Part shown: one piece after another, positions 1 to 8,248 of the stretch
Layout: each line of letters begins with the position of its first letter
How positions within the stretch are numbered: the stretch's first letter is position 1
Source of the DNA: a bacterium
Lineage (GTDB): Bacteria > Myxococcota_A > Bradymonadia > UBA7976 > UBA1532
NCBI GenBank assembly: GCA_030426085.1
Contig: JAUHYW010000047.1
Span: 1-64,000, forward strand
Reading direction: 5' to 3'
DNA length: 64,000 nucleotides
Position numbers and translations under genes: made by a program
The notes under the pieces: generated by a model
Database searches by the model: none
Seen by the model: the letters and a program-made list of their open reading frames with translations, nothing else
What the model was told of the DNA's origin: nothing

Positions 1-44
1 GCCAGACCGGCGAGCAGGCAGGTGAGGACGAGCAGGGCGCGCAT
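1..44 (-). CDS. 5' end of an exported protein (partial)
   Basis: Only the first 14 codons are in the window. An ATG at 42-44 overlaps the TGA of the upstream gene in an ATGA arrangement, indicating translational coupling. The visible residues, MRALLVLTCLLAGL, look like the start of a signal peptide and may lead to a lipobox. The rest lies beyond the left edge, so no function can be assigned. Confidence 0.6.
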   Translation of the reverse strand, partial: MRALLVLTCLLAGL

Positions 45-1441
45 CAGAGAGGCTCCGCGGGGGGCCAGCCGACGATATCGGGCCGGATGAGGGGCGGACA
101 AGCGTCGCCGACGCAGAGCTGGAGCAGATCGAACGCCCCGTCTCCGTCCCGGTCCGGGTCGCAGGCGTCGCCGACGCCGTCGCCGTCGAGATCGAGCTGG
201 CGGGGGTCGGGGGTCCGGGGGCAGCGGTCGAGCGCGTCGCCGACCCCGTCGCCGTCGGCGTCCGACTGCCACCAGCAGCCCCAGCGACACGGCGTCCGGG
301 GGGCCAGATCGCACACGTCGCCCAGGCCGTCCTTGTCGGCGTCGCGGCCGAAGGGGTCGGGGGCCCACGGGCAGAGATCGACCCGGGCCGTCCACCGCCC
401 GGCGGCCCGGTCGTCGCCGTCGGGGTCGAGATCGCAGGCGTCGCCGAGGCCGTCGCTGTCGAGGTCGAGGTTGGCCCGATCGACCGTACGGGGGCAGCGG
501 TCGAAGTCGTCGGGCCAGCCGTCCCCGTCGTCGTCGGGGTCGCAGGCGTCGCCGAGCCCATCGCCGTCGAGGTCGAGCTGATCGGGGTTCGAGACCCGAG
601 GGCAGTTGTCGATGGGGTCGACGATGTTGTCGCCGTCCGTGTCGTTGTCGCAGAGGTCGCCTGCGCCGTCCCCGTCCTGATCGGCTTGGAGCGGGTTGAA
701 GTCCCGCTCGCAGTTGTCGACGCTGCGCCGCCCGTCGAGGTCCGGGTCGCCGATGATCCCCCCCTCGGCGCCCAGCTCGATGATCCAGACCCCTGGCTCG
801 CCGTCGCTCGACCCCTCCAACAGCCACTTCGCCCGGCCACGCAGCGGGCCCTCGGGCTCGTCGGGCAGCAGCTCCAGCGTCGTCGCCGCCCCCCGGCCAG
901 CCCGGACCGTCAGCCCCGCCCGGGGCTCGACATCGGGCGTCTCCACCGGCAGCGCCTCGTAGCGCAGCTCGATCTCGCGCACCGCCCCGGCGTCGTCGAG
1001 CGTCAGCTCGGCGCTGAACGTCGCCGCTTCGGCGCCCGGCGGGCAGCCCGCTGGCGGGATGTCGATCCAGGCGAAGCGGACCCCGCTGGGGGTGTCGGTC
1101 CGCCGCACCTCGCCCCGGACGATGCCATCGGGGCAGGCGCCGGCCTCGAGCGGGGCCCAGAGGGGTGCGATGACCGAGCCCATCGCCAGCTCGGCCAGGG
1201 GTCGGGGCGCGGCGACGTCGACCGCGCCGCCGAGCGTGATGAGCCCGCCGCCGTGCAGTGTCAGGTCCAGCACCGGTCGCCCGGCGATGGAGATCGCGTC
1301 GGGCAGGTGCTCGTCGAGCTCGACCGCCACCGTCCAGGGCGGCCCGTCGCCGCCGAGCGGGACGCCGTCGCGGGGGACCTCGGCGGCGTGCGCGATCGAG
1401 ATCGACAGGAGGAGGGTGAAGAGCAGGTGGGGGTGACGCAT
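44..1441 (-). CDS. Exported thrombospondin type-3 repeat protein
   Basis: Protein of 465 residues. I chose the ATG at 1439-1441 because it gives a clean signal peptide (MRHPHLLFTLLLSISIAHA) and has a GAGGGG ribosome site just upstream; an upstream in-frame ATG at 1525 does not. After an unrecognised domain of about 210 residues come at least five calcium-binding TSP3-type repeats, such as DLDGDGLGDACDPDDDGDG and DLDGDGVGDACDPDRDGDG, with many Cys. Such repeats bind Ca2+ and form rigid extracellular or cell-surface stalks. The gene overlaps the next minus-strand gene by ATGA. The N-terminal domain has no assigned function. The repeat call is strong, the cellular role unknown. Confidence 0.85.
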   Translation of the reverse strand: MRHPHLLFTLLLSISIAHAAEVPRDGVPLGGDGPPWTVAVELDEHLPDAISIAGRPVLDLTLHGGGLITLGGAVDVAAPRPLAELAMGSVIAPLWAPLEAGACPDGIVRGEVRRTDTPSGVRFAWIDIPPAGCPPGAEAATFSAELTLDDAGAVREIELRYEALPVETPDVEPRAGLTVRAGRGAATTLELLPDEPEGPLRGRAKWLLEGSSDGEPGVWIIELGAEGGIIGDPDLDGRRSVDNCERDFNPLQADQDGDGAGDLCDNDTDGDNIVDPIDNCPRVSNPDQLDLDGDGLGDACDPDDDGDGWPDDFDRCPRTVDRANLDLDSDGLGDACDLDPDGDDRAAGRWTARVDLCPWAPDPFGRDADKDGLGDVCDLAPRTPCRWGCWWQSDADGDGVGDALDRCPRTPDPRQLDLDGDGVGDACDPDRDGDGAFDLLQLCVGDACPPLIRPDIVGWPPAEPL

Positions 1442-1632
1442 GGGAGCCCCTCGGGGTGGGATTCTGTCAATGGTGTATGCCGCACAGTCATGCTGAAACA
1501 GCCCATGGGATTCATGGTGGAACATAACAAAGGAGGCGGCGCCAGGGAAGCACCCTCCCGGCCCCCTGGCCGCAGCCTTCGCGGTTTGGGCGGGTAAACG
1601 CTGTCACCCCAGCCGGCCTGCGACTGGGATGA

Positions 1633-1662
1633 GATGGCATCAACTCAGAAGTCCATGCCATC
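1633..1662 (-). terminator. 8-bp inverted repeat downstream of the Asp-box gene
   Basis: GATGGCAT at 1633-1640 is the exact reverse complement of ATGCCATC at 1655-1662, with a 14-nt loop. It lies about 30 bases past the stop of the minus-strand gene ending at 1691. There is no T tract, so it is at best a weak or factor-dependent terminator. The rest of 1442-1690 is somewhat AT-richer than the genes and presumably carries the promoter of the TSP3 gene; no clear -35/-10 pair was found. Confidence 0.3.
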
Positions 1663-1690
1663 CATGAAGGTCATCGGGCGGCGGTCGAGT

Positions 1691-3253
1691 TCACATTCGA
1701 TGAGACGGAGGCCGGCGGACCCCGAGCCGCCGACCGAGCCGTGAGGCGAGGCAGATCCACGCGGCGACGAGCGCCGGCCAGGGCGTCGAGGGGGACGCCG
1801 GCCGCTGGGCGCAGCCGTCGGCCGGCGGGTTGGCTGGGATGATGGTGACGTCCGGGGCGAAGCGCACATCGACCGCGCTGTCGGTCGGGTCTCGCCCGGC
1901 GTCGGGCGGCCCTCGATCGACGGGGGCGCCGACGTCCGACCCCTGATCCGGCGGAGCGGCGTCCAGGCCACTGTCGGGCGCGGCGTCGAGGTCGACCGCC
2001 GCGTCGGGCCGCGGGCCGATGTCCGGCGGGTCCGGCCCCATGTCGAGCGCGGCGTCCGGTTCGGGTGGGCCCCCGTCCGTGGGCAGCGGCGTCGGCGGCG
2101 GGCCCGGCTCGGCGGCGCAGGCGTCGCCCTCGTCGGGGCGCTGCCCGGGGCACATCGCGTCCAGCGGTCGCCCGGGGCACAGCGTGCCGCAGCAGCGGCG
2201 GGCCGGGGCGTCGGGCGGGCAGTCCCACCGGCGCTGCACGTCTTCGAATCGGGTCAGGACCGGCTGCCACGCGCGGCCGAAGTCGTCGCTCACCCCCAGC
2301 GCGAACGGGCCGCCGAAGAACAGCCCGGTGCTGCCCCACAGCCGCCCGGTCGCCGGGTCGCGGCCGATGTGCTGGAGCCGGTCGACCGGCAGCGGGGCCT
2401 CGACCCAGGTGTCGCCCCCGTCCAGCGTGCGCCGGGCCCCGTCGAAGGCGCTGATCAAGAGCCCCTCCCGGCCGGCGCCGTCGAACGCCAGATCGACCTC
2501 GAAGTCGTCGATCCGCAGCACCTCGCGCCACGTCCGGCCGGCGTCCTCGCTGAGCGCCAGCGCCAGGCCGGTGGGCAGCTCGACCGCCACGAACAGCCGG
2601 CCGCCGACAGGCGCGGCGAGCAGGGTCACCGCTGAGGGCAGCGCGTCGAGCTCGGGCGGGCCGAGGGGGATCGGATCCCAGGTGCGGCCGCCGTCGGCGC
2701 TGGTGAACCCGCCCCGGTCGTGCACCGCGTACAGCCGCGCGGGGTCGGCCTCGCTGCGCAGCAGCCCCAGGAAGCGCCCCCGCAGCGCGAGGCCCGCCGG
2801 GCGCCAGGTGCCGCCGCCGTCCTCGGTGAGCCAGATGTCGTTCTCGACGCCAAACGTCTCGCTGATCGCGACCGCCTCCCGCGGGCGCCGGGGGTGGGCC
2901 GAGAGCGCCGCGATCTGCTGATCGGTCAGGTCTGCGGGGGCCGCGCGGTAGCTGCACCCGGCGTCGTCGCTGGCGAACAGGCCCTCTTCGGTCAGCAGCA
3001 GCCACCGCCGCCCGTCGCCGAGCGCGGCGATGTCGGTGATGCCCGCTGCGGGGGCCACCGCGTCCTCGCACAGCCAGGCGGTCTGCCCGTCGACGACCGC
3101 GTACAGCCCCTGGTTGTCGGTGATGGCCCATACCTCGCCCGGCCGGTGGGCTGGGAACCGCAGGCCGGTGATCGTCGGCTCCCCGCCGTGCCCCGCCGCC
3201 GACAGCGGGGCCAGCGTCAGCAGCGCCGCCCACAGTCCGAATCCGCCGCGCAT
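1691..3253 (-). CDS. Exported Asp-box (BNR-like) repeat protein with MYXO-CTERM-like tail
   Basis: Protein of 520 residues. The start at 3251-3253 follows GGAGG with 4-5 bases spacing and opens a signal peptide (MRGGFGLWAALLTLAPLSAAG). The body carries repeated Asp-box motifs of the S/T-x-D-x-G-x-x-W type: TEDGGGTW, TSADGGRTW, LSEDAGRTW, TLDGGDTW, SDDFGRAW. This pattern is typical of beta-propellers of the sialidase/Ycf48/sortilin superfold. A Pro/Asp-rich linker follows, then a Cys (ADGCAQRP), a short hydrophobic stretch (PWPALVAAWICLA) and an Arg-rich end, resembling a degenerate MYXO-CTERM sorting signal. Probably surface-anchored. No catalytic sialidase residues were identified, so enzymatic activity is not claimed. 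Confidence 0.85.
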   Translation of the reverse strand: MRGGFGLWAALLTLAPLSAAGHGGEPTITGLRFPAHRPGEVWAITDNQGLYAVVDGQTAWLCEDAVAPAAGITDIAALGDGRRWLLLTEEGLFASDDAGCSYRAAPADLTDQQIAALSAHPRRPREAVAISETFGVENDIWLTEDGGGTWRPAGLALRGRFLGLLRSEADPARLYAVHDRGGFTSADGGRTWDPIPLGPPELDALPSAVTLLAAPVGGRLFVAVELPTGLALALSEDAGRTWREVLRIDDFEVDLAFDGAGREGLLISAFDGARRTLDGGDTWVEAPLPVDRLQHIGRDPATGRLWGSTGLFFGGPFALGVSDDFGRAWQPVLTRFEDVQRRWDCPPDAPARRCCGTLCPGRPLDAMCPGQRPDEGDACAAEPGPPPTPLPTDGGPPEPDAALDMGPDPPDIGPRPDAAVDLDAAPDSGLDAAPPDQGSDVGAPVDRGPPDAGRDPTDSAVDVRFAPDVTIIPANPPADGCAQRPASPSTPWPALVAAWICLASRLGRRLGVRRPPSHRM

Positions 3254-3335
3254 CGCACCTCCGACCACATGGTGGGCGGCGCCATCTGCCCGGACCAGTG
3301 ACGTTTTTTGCCCCACCGGAGACGGGTCATGGCCC

Positions 3336-3354
3336 TTGACACCGATCGATCGGT
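3336..3354 (+). promoter_or_regulatory. TTGACA box overlapping a 14-bp perfect palindrome
   Basis: In the 142-bp gap between two divergent genes, TTGACA at 3336-3341 abuts ACCGATCGATCGGT at 3341-3354, a perfect palindrome. This is a plausible operator overlapping a -35 element for the MotA-like gene at 3396. The expected -10 position (about 3359-3364) matches the consensus poorly, so the promoter call is weak; the palindrome itself is unambiguous. Confidence 0.35.
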
Positions 3355-3395
3355 CGGCGATGACCGGCTGCTGCCGTGACCCCCCGGAGGACCGG

Positions 3396-6300
3396 ATGCC
3401 GCGCATCGCCGTCGCCCTGCTGACCCTGCTCGGGACCGGGCTCATCGCCCGGGCCGCGGCGTTCTATCGGGGGGAGGACACCCTGGCGCTGGTGGTCCTG
3501 GGGGCCATCGCGGTGGGGCTGTGGGTCGGCGCGGTCGAGCTGTGGCGCCGGGCGACGGCCGCCGCCCGCCTGCTGGACGAGGTCGCCCGGCTGCCGGACG
3601 ATGCCCCGCTCGAGGCCCTGGCCGACGCCTCGCCGACGGTCCGGGCCCGGGTCGCCGCCGCCCGCGCCGGTCAGGCGCCGCCCGCGCCGCCGGTCGGGTT
3701 CACCCCCTACCTCGTCGGCCTGCTGGTCATGCTGGGCCTCTTCGGCACCTTCCTCGGGCTGGTCGAGACGCTGGCCGGCGCCCGGGGCGCGATGCTCGGC
3801 GCGGCGGATGTCACCGCGCTGCGCCAGGGGCTCGCCGGGCCCATCGACGGGCTGACCCGGGCCTTCGGCACCTCGGTGGCCGGGGTCGCCGCCTCGGCCG
3901 CGCTGGGGCTGGCCGCGGTCTGGGTCCGCCGGGCCGAGCGCCGATCGCGCCGCCGGCTGTCGGCCTGGGCCGGGGCCCACCTGGCGCCGGTGACCCCCGC
4001 CGGGCGCCAGCTCGCCATCCTCGAGGCGCTGGCCGAGCAGGGCCGGGCGCTGCCCGACGCGGCGCAGGCGCTGGGCCGGGCCGTGACTCGGATCGAGCAG
4101 CTCGAGTCGAGCCTGGTCGACGCCCAGAGCGCGGTCGGCGAGCGGACCGTCGGGGCCCACGAGCGCGCCGCGCAGGCCGCCGCCGAGGCGTTCGCCGGGG
4201 CCGCCGCCGAGATCCGGGAGGCGCTGAGCGCGGGCTTCGCCGAGAGCGCGCAGCGCACGTCGGGCGCGGTCGCCGGGCTCGTCGAGGCCGCCGCGACCCG
4301 GGCCGAGGCCGCCGTCGGGCGCCACGCCGAGGGCTGGACGACGCGGCTGGCGGCCGACGCCGAGGACCGCCGGGCGGCCGACGCCGCGCAGCGGGCCGCG
4401 ATGGGCGACGCGCTGAAGGCGCTGGCCGCGGCGCTCACCGCCGAGGAGGCCCGCCGGGGCGCGGCGCTGGGCGCGGGCTTCGACCGGATCATGGGCGCCA
4501 TCGAGCAGGCCGAGGAGGGCCGGGCGCTGGCCGAAGAGGTCCGGGTCGAGGCGCTGGCCGGGCACCTGACCGGGCTCGCCGAGCGGCTGGGCGAGGCCGA
4601 GGCGGCCCGGCTCGAGGGGCTGGCCGGGCTGGTCGAGCGGCTGGATACCCGGCTGACCGCGGCCGACGCCGAGCGGGCCGCCCGGTGGCAGGCGCTGGCC
4701 GAGCGGGTGGAGCAGCGGGCGGCCGAAGAGCGCGCGGCCCGCGCCGCCGAGGCCGAGCGGGGCGCGGCCCGCCACGCGGCGCTGCTGGTCCGGATGGAGG
4801 ACGCCGAGCAGGCCCGGGCGCAGGCGTGGAGCGCCGCGGCGCAGGGCGTCGCCGAGCGTCAGGCGGCGTGGGTCGACGAGCTGGACGCCCGGGCGGCGAA
4901 CCGCGAAGCGGCCGAGGCCGCCCGCCACGGGGCGCTGCTCGAGCGCGTCGACGGGGCCGCCCGCCAGCGGAGCGCGGCCGACGCGGCGCTGATGGCCCAC
5001 GTCGAGGGCATGCTGACGGCGGTCGAGTCGGCCGAGGCCCGGCGGGCAGAGCACGCCACCGCCCGGGACACCACGGCCCACGGGCGCCACGCCGATCTGC
5101 TGGATCGGCTCGACGGGCTCACCCGACGTCAGGGCGAGGCCGACGCCGCGCTGCGGGCCCATGTCGAGGCGGCCCACGCGGCGCTGCTGGAGCAGATCGA
5201 GGCCGCCGAGCGGGCGCGGGCCGAGGCCCGGGCCGCCGAGTGGACCGAGACGGCGCGCCGGGTCGAGGCGGCCGACACCCGCCGGCGGGCTGAGGCCGAG
5301 GCGGCGGTGGCCCGCCAGACCGAGGCCCTCGACGGGCTCGCCGGGCGGATCGAAGGGGCCGAGCGCCGCCGTTCCGAGGCCCTGGAGCGGGCCGCCGACG
5401 CCCAGCGGGCGGCGATCGCGGCCCTGGCCGACCGCATGCAGGCCGCCGAGGCCGAGCGCCGGGTCGAGGCCGATACCCGCGACGCCGCCCGCGCAGCCCG
5501 GCTCGAGGCCGACGCCGAGGCCCGGCGGGTCGGGTTCTCCGAGCTGGTCGAGCGGGTCGAGGCGGCCGATCGTGCGCGCCGGTCCGAGAGCGCCGAGGCG
5601 GTCGAGTCGCAGCGGGCGGGCTTCACCGCGCTGGCCGAGCGCTTCGAGGCGCTGGAGGAGGGGCGCCGGGCCCGGGCCGCCGCGGACGCCGAGGCTCAGC
5701 GGGCGGCGCTGGCGTCCTTCGCCGAGCGCCTGGAGGGCGGCGCCCGCGATCGGGTCGACGGCGTGCTGGCCCGGCTCGATCGGGCGGTGGACGCCACCCG
5801 GGATGGCTTGCAGGCGATCGGGGCGCCGCTGACCGCGCTGGTGGCCGACGTGCAGGCGGCGGTGGCCGGGCTGACCGAGGCCGAGCAGGCGCGGGCCGTG
5901 GCGCTGGCCGAGCGACTCGACGCGCTCGTCGAGCGGGTCGAGTCCCGGCTGCTGGACACCGCCGAGGCCGACGCGACCCGGCTGCGGGCGTTCGGCGAGG
6001 CGGTCGACGCCGCCCGGCGCCACCTGGAGGACGCCGCCGCCGAGAGTGCCCGGCAGTCGGCGGGCATCGGGGCCCGCTTCGAGGCGGTCCAGGCGGCGCT
6101 GGCCGATCTGGACGTGCAGACCGCCGAGCGGCTGGAGGCGACGACCGTCCGGTTGGGCGAGGCGCTGGCCGGGCAGGCCGAGGCGTTCGCGGCGGCCCAG
6201 AGCGCGCGGGCGACCGAGGCGGCGGCGGTGCTGAAGCGCCTCGACTCGGCCCTCGAAGAGCACTTGTCGGCGATGGGCGAGCGGCTGACCGCGCCGCTGG

Positions 6301-6992
6301 CCGAGGTGGCCGCGGCGGCGGCCGAGGCCCCGGCGGCGGCGGCGCGGCTGGTCGAAGAGGCGGCCGGGCGGCTGGCGGCCCGGGCCGAGGCCGACGCCGC
6401 CCGCGACGCCCGGCTCGACGCGCTGCTCGACGGCATGGGGCGCACGGTGGAGCGCATGGACGCCGCCACCGAGGCCCGCTTCGCCGCCGCCGAGGCCGGC
6501 GAGGAGGCCGCCGGGGCCCGGCTGGCGGCGCTGGCCGCGCAGGTCGAGGAGGCGCTGGCGGCCCAGACCGAGCGGCTGACGACGTTCGAAGCCCGCATGG
6601 CCGACGCCCGCGCGTCGAGCCACGCCCGGCTGTCGGAGGCGCTGGCGGCCCACGCGGCGACGCTGACCGAGCAGCTCGCCGACGCGGGCGCGGCGGTGCG
6701 GGGCGGGGCCGAGCTGCTGACCGCCGGGGGGGTCGAGCTGTCAGCGGTGGCCCAGATGCTGGCCGAGGCGGTGGACGGCTACCGCGAGGCCAACGAGCGC
6801 TGGATGACGACCCTGGCCGAGCTGGAGGGCAGCCTGGGCAACACCGGCGAGGAGCAGGCCGGTCGCTTGGTGGGCGAGTACCTCGATCAGACCCGGGAGG
6901 TCTTTGGCGACGCGCTGCGCTTCCAGCGGGAGCTGTTCACCGAGCTGCGCGCGCTGCGGGGTGAGGGCCCTCCGGCCGAGGCGGCTGGCTGA
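3396..6992 (+). CDS. MotA/TolQ/ExbB-like channel protein with giant coiled-coil tail (DUF802-like)
   Basis: Protein of 1198 residues. The start at 3396 follows GGAGG with 5 bases spacing; the reading frame is open further upstream but that part antisenses the neighbour. Four predicted membrane helices lie near residues 3-23, 30-50, 103-128 and 158-178. The third and fourth carry a MotA/TolQ signature (MLGLFGTFLGLVETLAG, then RAFGTSVAGVAASAALGL). Residues about 190-1190 are an Ala/Glu/Arg-rich continuous coiled coil projecting into the cytoplasm. This family couples proton or sodium flow to work at the envelope with an OmpA/MotB-like partner, here at 8249. Pairing with DUF2894- and OmpA-type genes is known for DUF802 clusters in Proteobacteria. 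ZorA of Zorya defence has a similar tail, but no Zorya effectors are nearby. Confidence 0.85.
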   Translation: MPRIAVALLTLLGTGLIARAAAFYRGEDTLALVVLGAIAVGLWVGAVELWRRATAAARLLDEVARLPDDAPLEALADASPTVRARVAAARAGQAPPAPPVGFTPYLVGLLVMLGLFGTFLGLVETLAGARGAMLGAADVTALRQGLAGPIDGLTRAFGTSVAGVAASAALGLAAVWVRRAERRSRRRLSAWAGAHLAPVTPAGRQLAILEALAEQGRALPDAAQALGRAVTRIEQLESSLVDAQSAVGERTVGAHERAAQAAAEAFAGAAAEIREALSAGFAESAQRTSGAVAGLVEAAATRAEAAVGRHAEGWTTRLAADAEDRRAADAAQRAAMGDALKALAAALTAEEARRGAALGAGFDRIMGAIEQAEEGRALAEEVRVEALAGHLTGLAERLGEAEAARLEGLAGLVERLDTRLTAADAERAARWQALAERVEQRAAEERAARAAEAERGAARHAALLVRMEDAEQARAQAWSAAAQGVAERQAAWVDELDARAANREAAEAARHGALLERVDGAARQRSAADAALMAHVEGMLTAVESAEARRAEHATARDTTAHGRHADLLDRLDGLTRRQGEADAALRAHVEAAHAALLEQIEAAERARAEARAAEWTETARRVEAADTRRRAEAEAAVARQTEALDGLAGRIEGAERRRSEALERAADAQRAAIAALADRMQAAEAERRVEADTRDAARAARLEADAEARRVGFSELVERVEAADRARRSESAEAVESQRAGFTALAERFEALEEGRRARAAADAEAQRAALASFAERLEGGARDRVDGVLARLDRAVDATRDGLQAIGAPLTALVADVQAAVAGLTEAEQARAVALAERLDALVERVESRLLDTAEADATRLRAFGEAVDAARRHLEDAAAESARQSAGIGARFEAVQAALADLDVQTAERLEATTVRLGEALAGQAEAFAAAQSARATEAAAVLKRLDSALEEHLSAMGERLTAPLAEVAAAAAEAPAAAARLVEEAAGRLAARAEADAARDARLDALLDGMGRTVERMDAATEARFAAAEAGEEAAGARLAALAAQVEEALAAQTERLTTFEARMADARASSHARLSEALAAHAATLTEQLADAGAAVRGGAELLTAGGVELSAVAQMLAEAVDGYREANERWMTTLAELEGSLGNTGEEQAGRLVGEYLDQTREVFGDALRFQRELFTELRALRGEGPPAEAAG

Positions 6993-7029
6993 CCGGATCC
7001 GGCCCGTCGGCCCGATGCCATGCGGACTG

Positions 7030-7044
7030 ATCACACGGTGTGAT
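7030..7044 (+). promoter_or_regulatory. Perfect inverted repeat upstream of the actin gene
   Basis: ATCACAC at 7030-7036 and GTGTGAT at 7038-7044 form a perfect 7-bp inverted repeat around one G. It lies 127 bases before the actin start, in a locally AT-richer stretch of a 178-bp gap. Its size and symmetry fit a dimeric regulator's operator. No confident -35/-10 pair was found. The site suggests that the actin may be transcribed separately from the channel gene. Confidence 0.45.
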
Positions 7045-7170
7045 GTCATTTCACGTCAGGGATTGTCTCCCTCCGCTGCGCCGGCCTACAAACGGTGACC
7101 CGAGGTGCCTCGGGCGCGGCCAGCGCCGCGGAATCCACCGCGCGGAGCGCGGACAGCAGGGGGGAATGCC

Positions 7171-8157
7171 ATGAGTCTGGATCCGATCGTGATCGACGCC
7201 GGCTCGGGGTCGGTGCGCGCCGGCTTCACGAGCGATGACGCGCCGCGGGTCGTCATCCCGTCGACGATCGACGGCCGGCATGTGATCGAGCACGGCATCG
7301 TGACGCACTGGGACGGCTTCACCGCGCTCTTGCGGCGTACGTTCAGCGAGCTGGGCGTCGATCCGGCCGGTCGGGCGGTCCTGATCACCGAGGCCCCGCT
7401 CAACCCGAAGGCCAACCGGGAGAAGGTGACCGAGATCCTCTTCGAAGAGTTCGGCGTCGGGTCGATGTACGTCGCCATCCGCGCGGTGCTGGCGCTCTAC
7501 CAGTCGGGGCGCACGACCGGCATCGTGCTCGACGTCGACGAGGGGGTCAGCCACACCGTGCCGATCTACGAGGGCTACGCGCTGCCCCACGCGATCATCC
7601 GGCTCGACCTCGCGGGGCGCGATCTCGATGACTTCATGGTGAAGACGCTCGCCGAGGGCGGGACGCGGATCGACGTCGCGACGGCGAAGGCGCTCCGGGA
7701 GAACGTGTGCTACGTCGCGTTGGACTTCGAGGCGGCGATGCAGAGCGGGGGCAAGGGGCCGGCGACGCACGCGGGGGTGACGGTCGGCAAGCCGCGGTTC
7801 TCGGTGCCCGAGGCGCTCTTCCAGCCGGCGTTCGTCGGCATGGAGTCGGCGGGCATCCACGAGACGACCTACAACTCGATCATGAAGTGCGACGTGGACA
7901 TCCGGAAGGACCTCTACGCCAACACCGTGCTCGCCGGCAGCACGGCCCGCTTCCCGGGCATCGTGGAGCGCATGGAGAAGGAGGTCTCGGCCCTCGCCCC
8001 GCCCACGATGAAGATCCGGATCACGCCCACCACCCACGACCGGGTCTGGAAGGGCGGCGACATCCTGGCATCGCTGCCGACCTTCGAGCAGATGTGGATC
8101 ACCCGGGCCGAGTACGACGAGGGCGGGGCGAGCATCGTGCACCGCAAGTGCTTCTGA
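7171..8157 (+). CDS. Bacterial actin-related protein, eukaryotic-actin-like (BARP type)
   Basis: Protein of 328 residues, clearly collinear with eukaryotic actin rather than MreB, FtsA or ParM. Nearly identical blocks include [14 protein letters not shown]-like ([15 protein letters not shown]), [26 protein letters not shown]-like, [30 protein letters not shown] and the C-terminus [10 protein letters not shown]. The ATG at 7171 follows AGGGGGG and starts just before the phosphate-1 loop ([11 protein letters not shown]). Relative to 375-residue beta-actin, about 32 residues covering the DNase loop and most of subdomain 2 are missing (PSTIDGR runs straight into HVIEHGIV). Residues equivalent to Gln137 and Asp157 are Arg and Glu. 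Haliangium ochraceum is known to carry such a BARP. Base composition matches its neighbours. Role unknown; cytoskeletal or scaffold work with the flanking channel genes is inference. Confidence 0.95.
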   Translation: MSLDPIVIDAGSGSVRAGFTSDDAPRVVIPSTIDGRHVIEHGIVTHWDGFTALLRRTFSELGVDPAGRAVLITEAPLNPKANREKVTEILFEEFGVGSMYVAIRAVLALYQSGRTTGIVLDVDEGVSHTVPIYEGYALPHAIIRLDLAGRDLDDFMVKTLAEGGTRIDVATAKALRENVCYVALDFEAAMQSGGKGPATHAGVTVGKPRFSVPEALFQPAFVGMESAGIHETTYNSIMKCDVDIRKDLYANTVLAGSTARFPGIVERMEKEVSALAPPTMKIRITPTTHDRVWKGGDILASLPTFEQMWITRAEYDEGGASIVHRKCF

Positions 8158-8248
8158 GCGACCCCACGGCCCTACCACCGGATCACCGTCTGCCGTATGG
8201 TGCCGACCGGCGCCGGTGGACCGCGGCGCCGGGAGTCGAGTCGACCGG

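Noticed and set aside
3327-6653. 1108-residue open frame antisense to the coiled-coil channel gene
   Set aside because: Gly/Arg/Pro-rich translation typical of GC-rich antisense frames; the plus strand encodes a coherent membrane protein.
7105-7170. Longer N-terminus of the actin
   Set aside because: The extra 22 residues are Arg/Pro-rich without homology; [13 protein letters not shown] aligns with the actin start and has a ribosome site.
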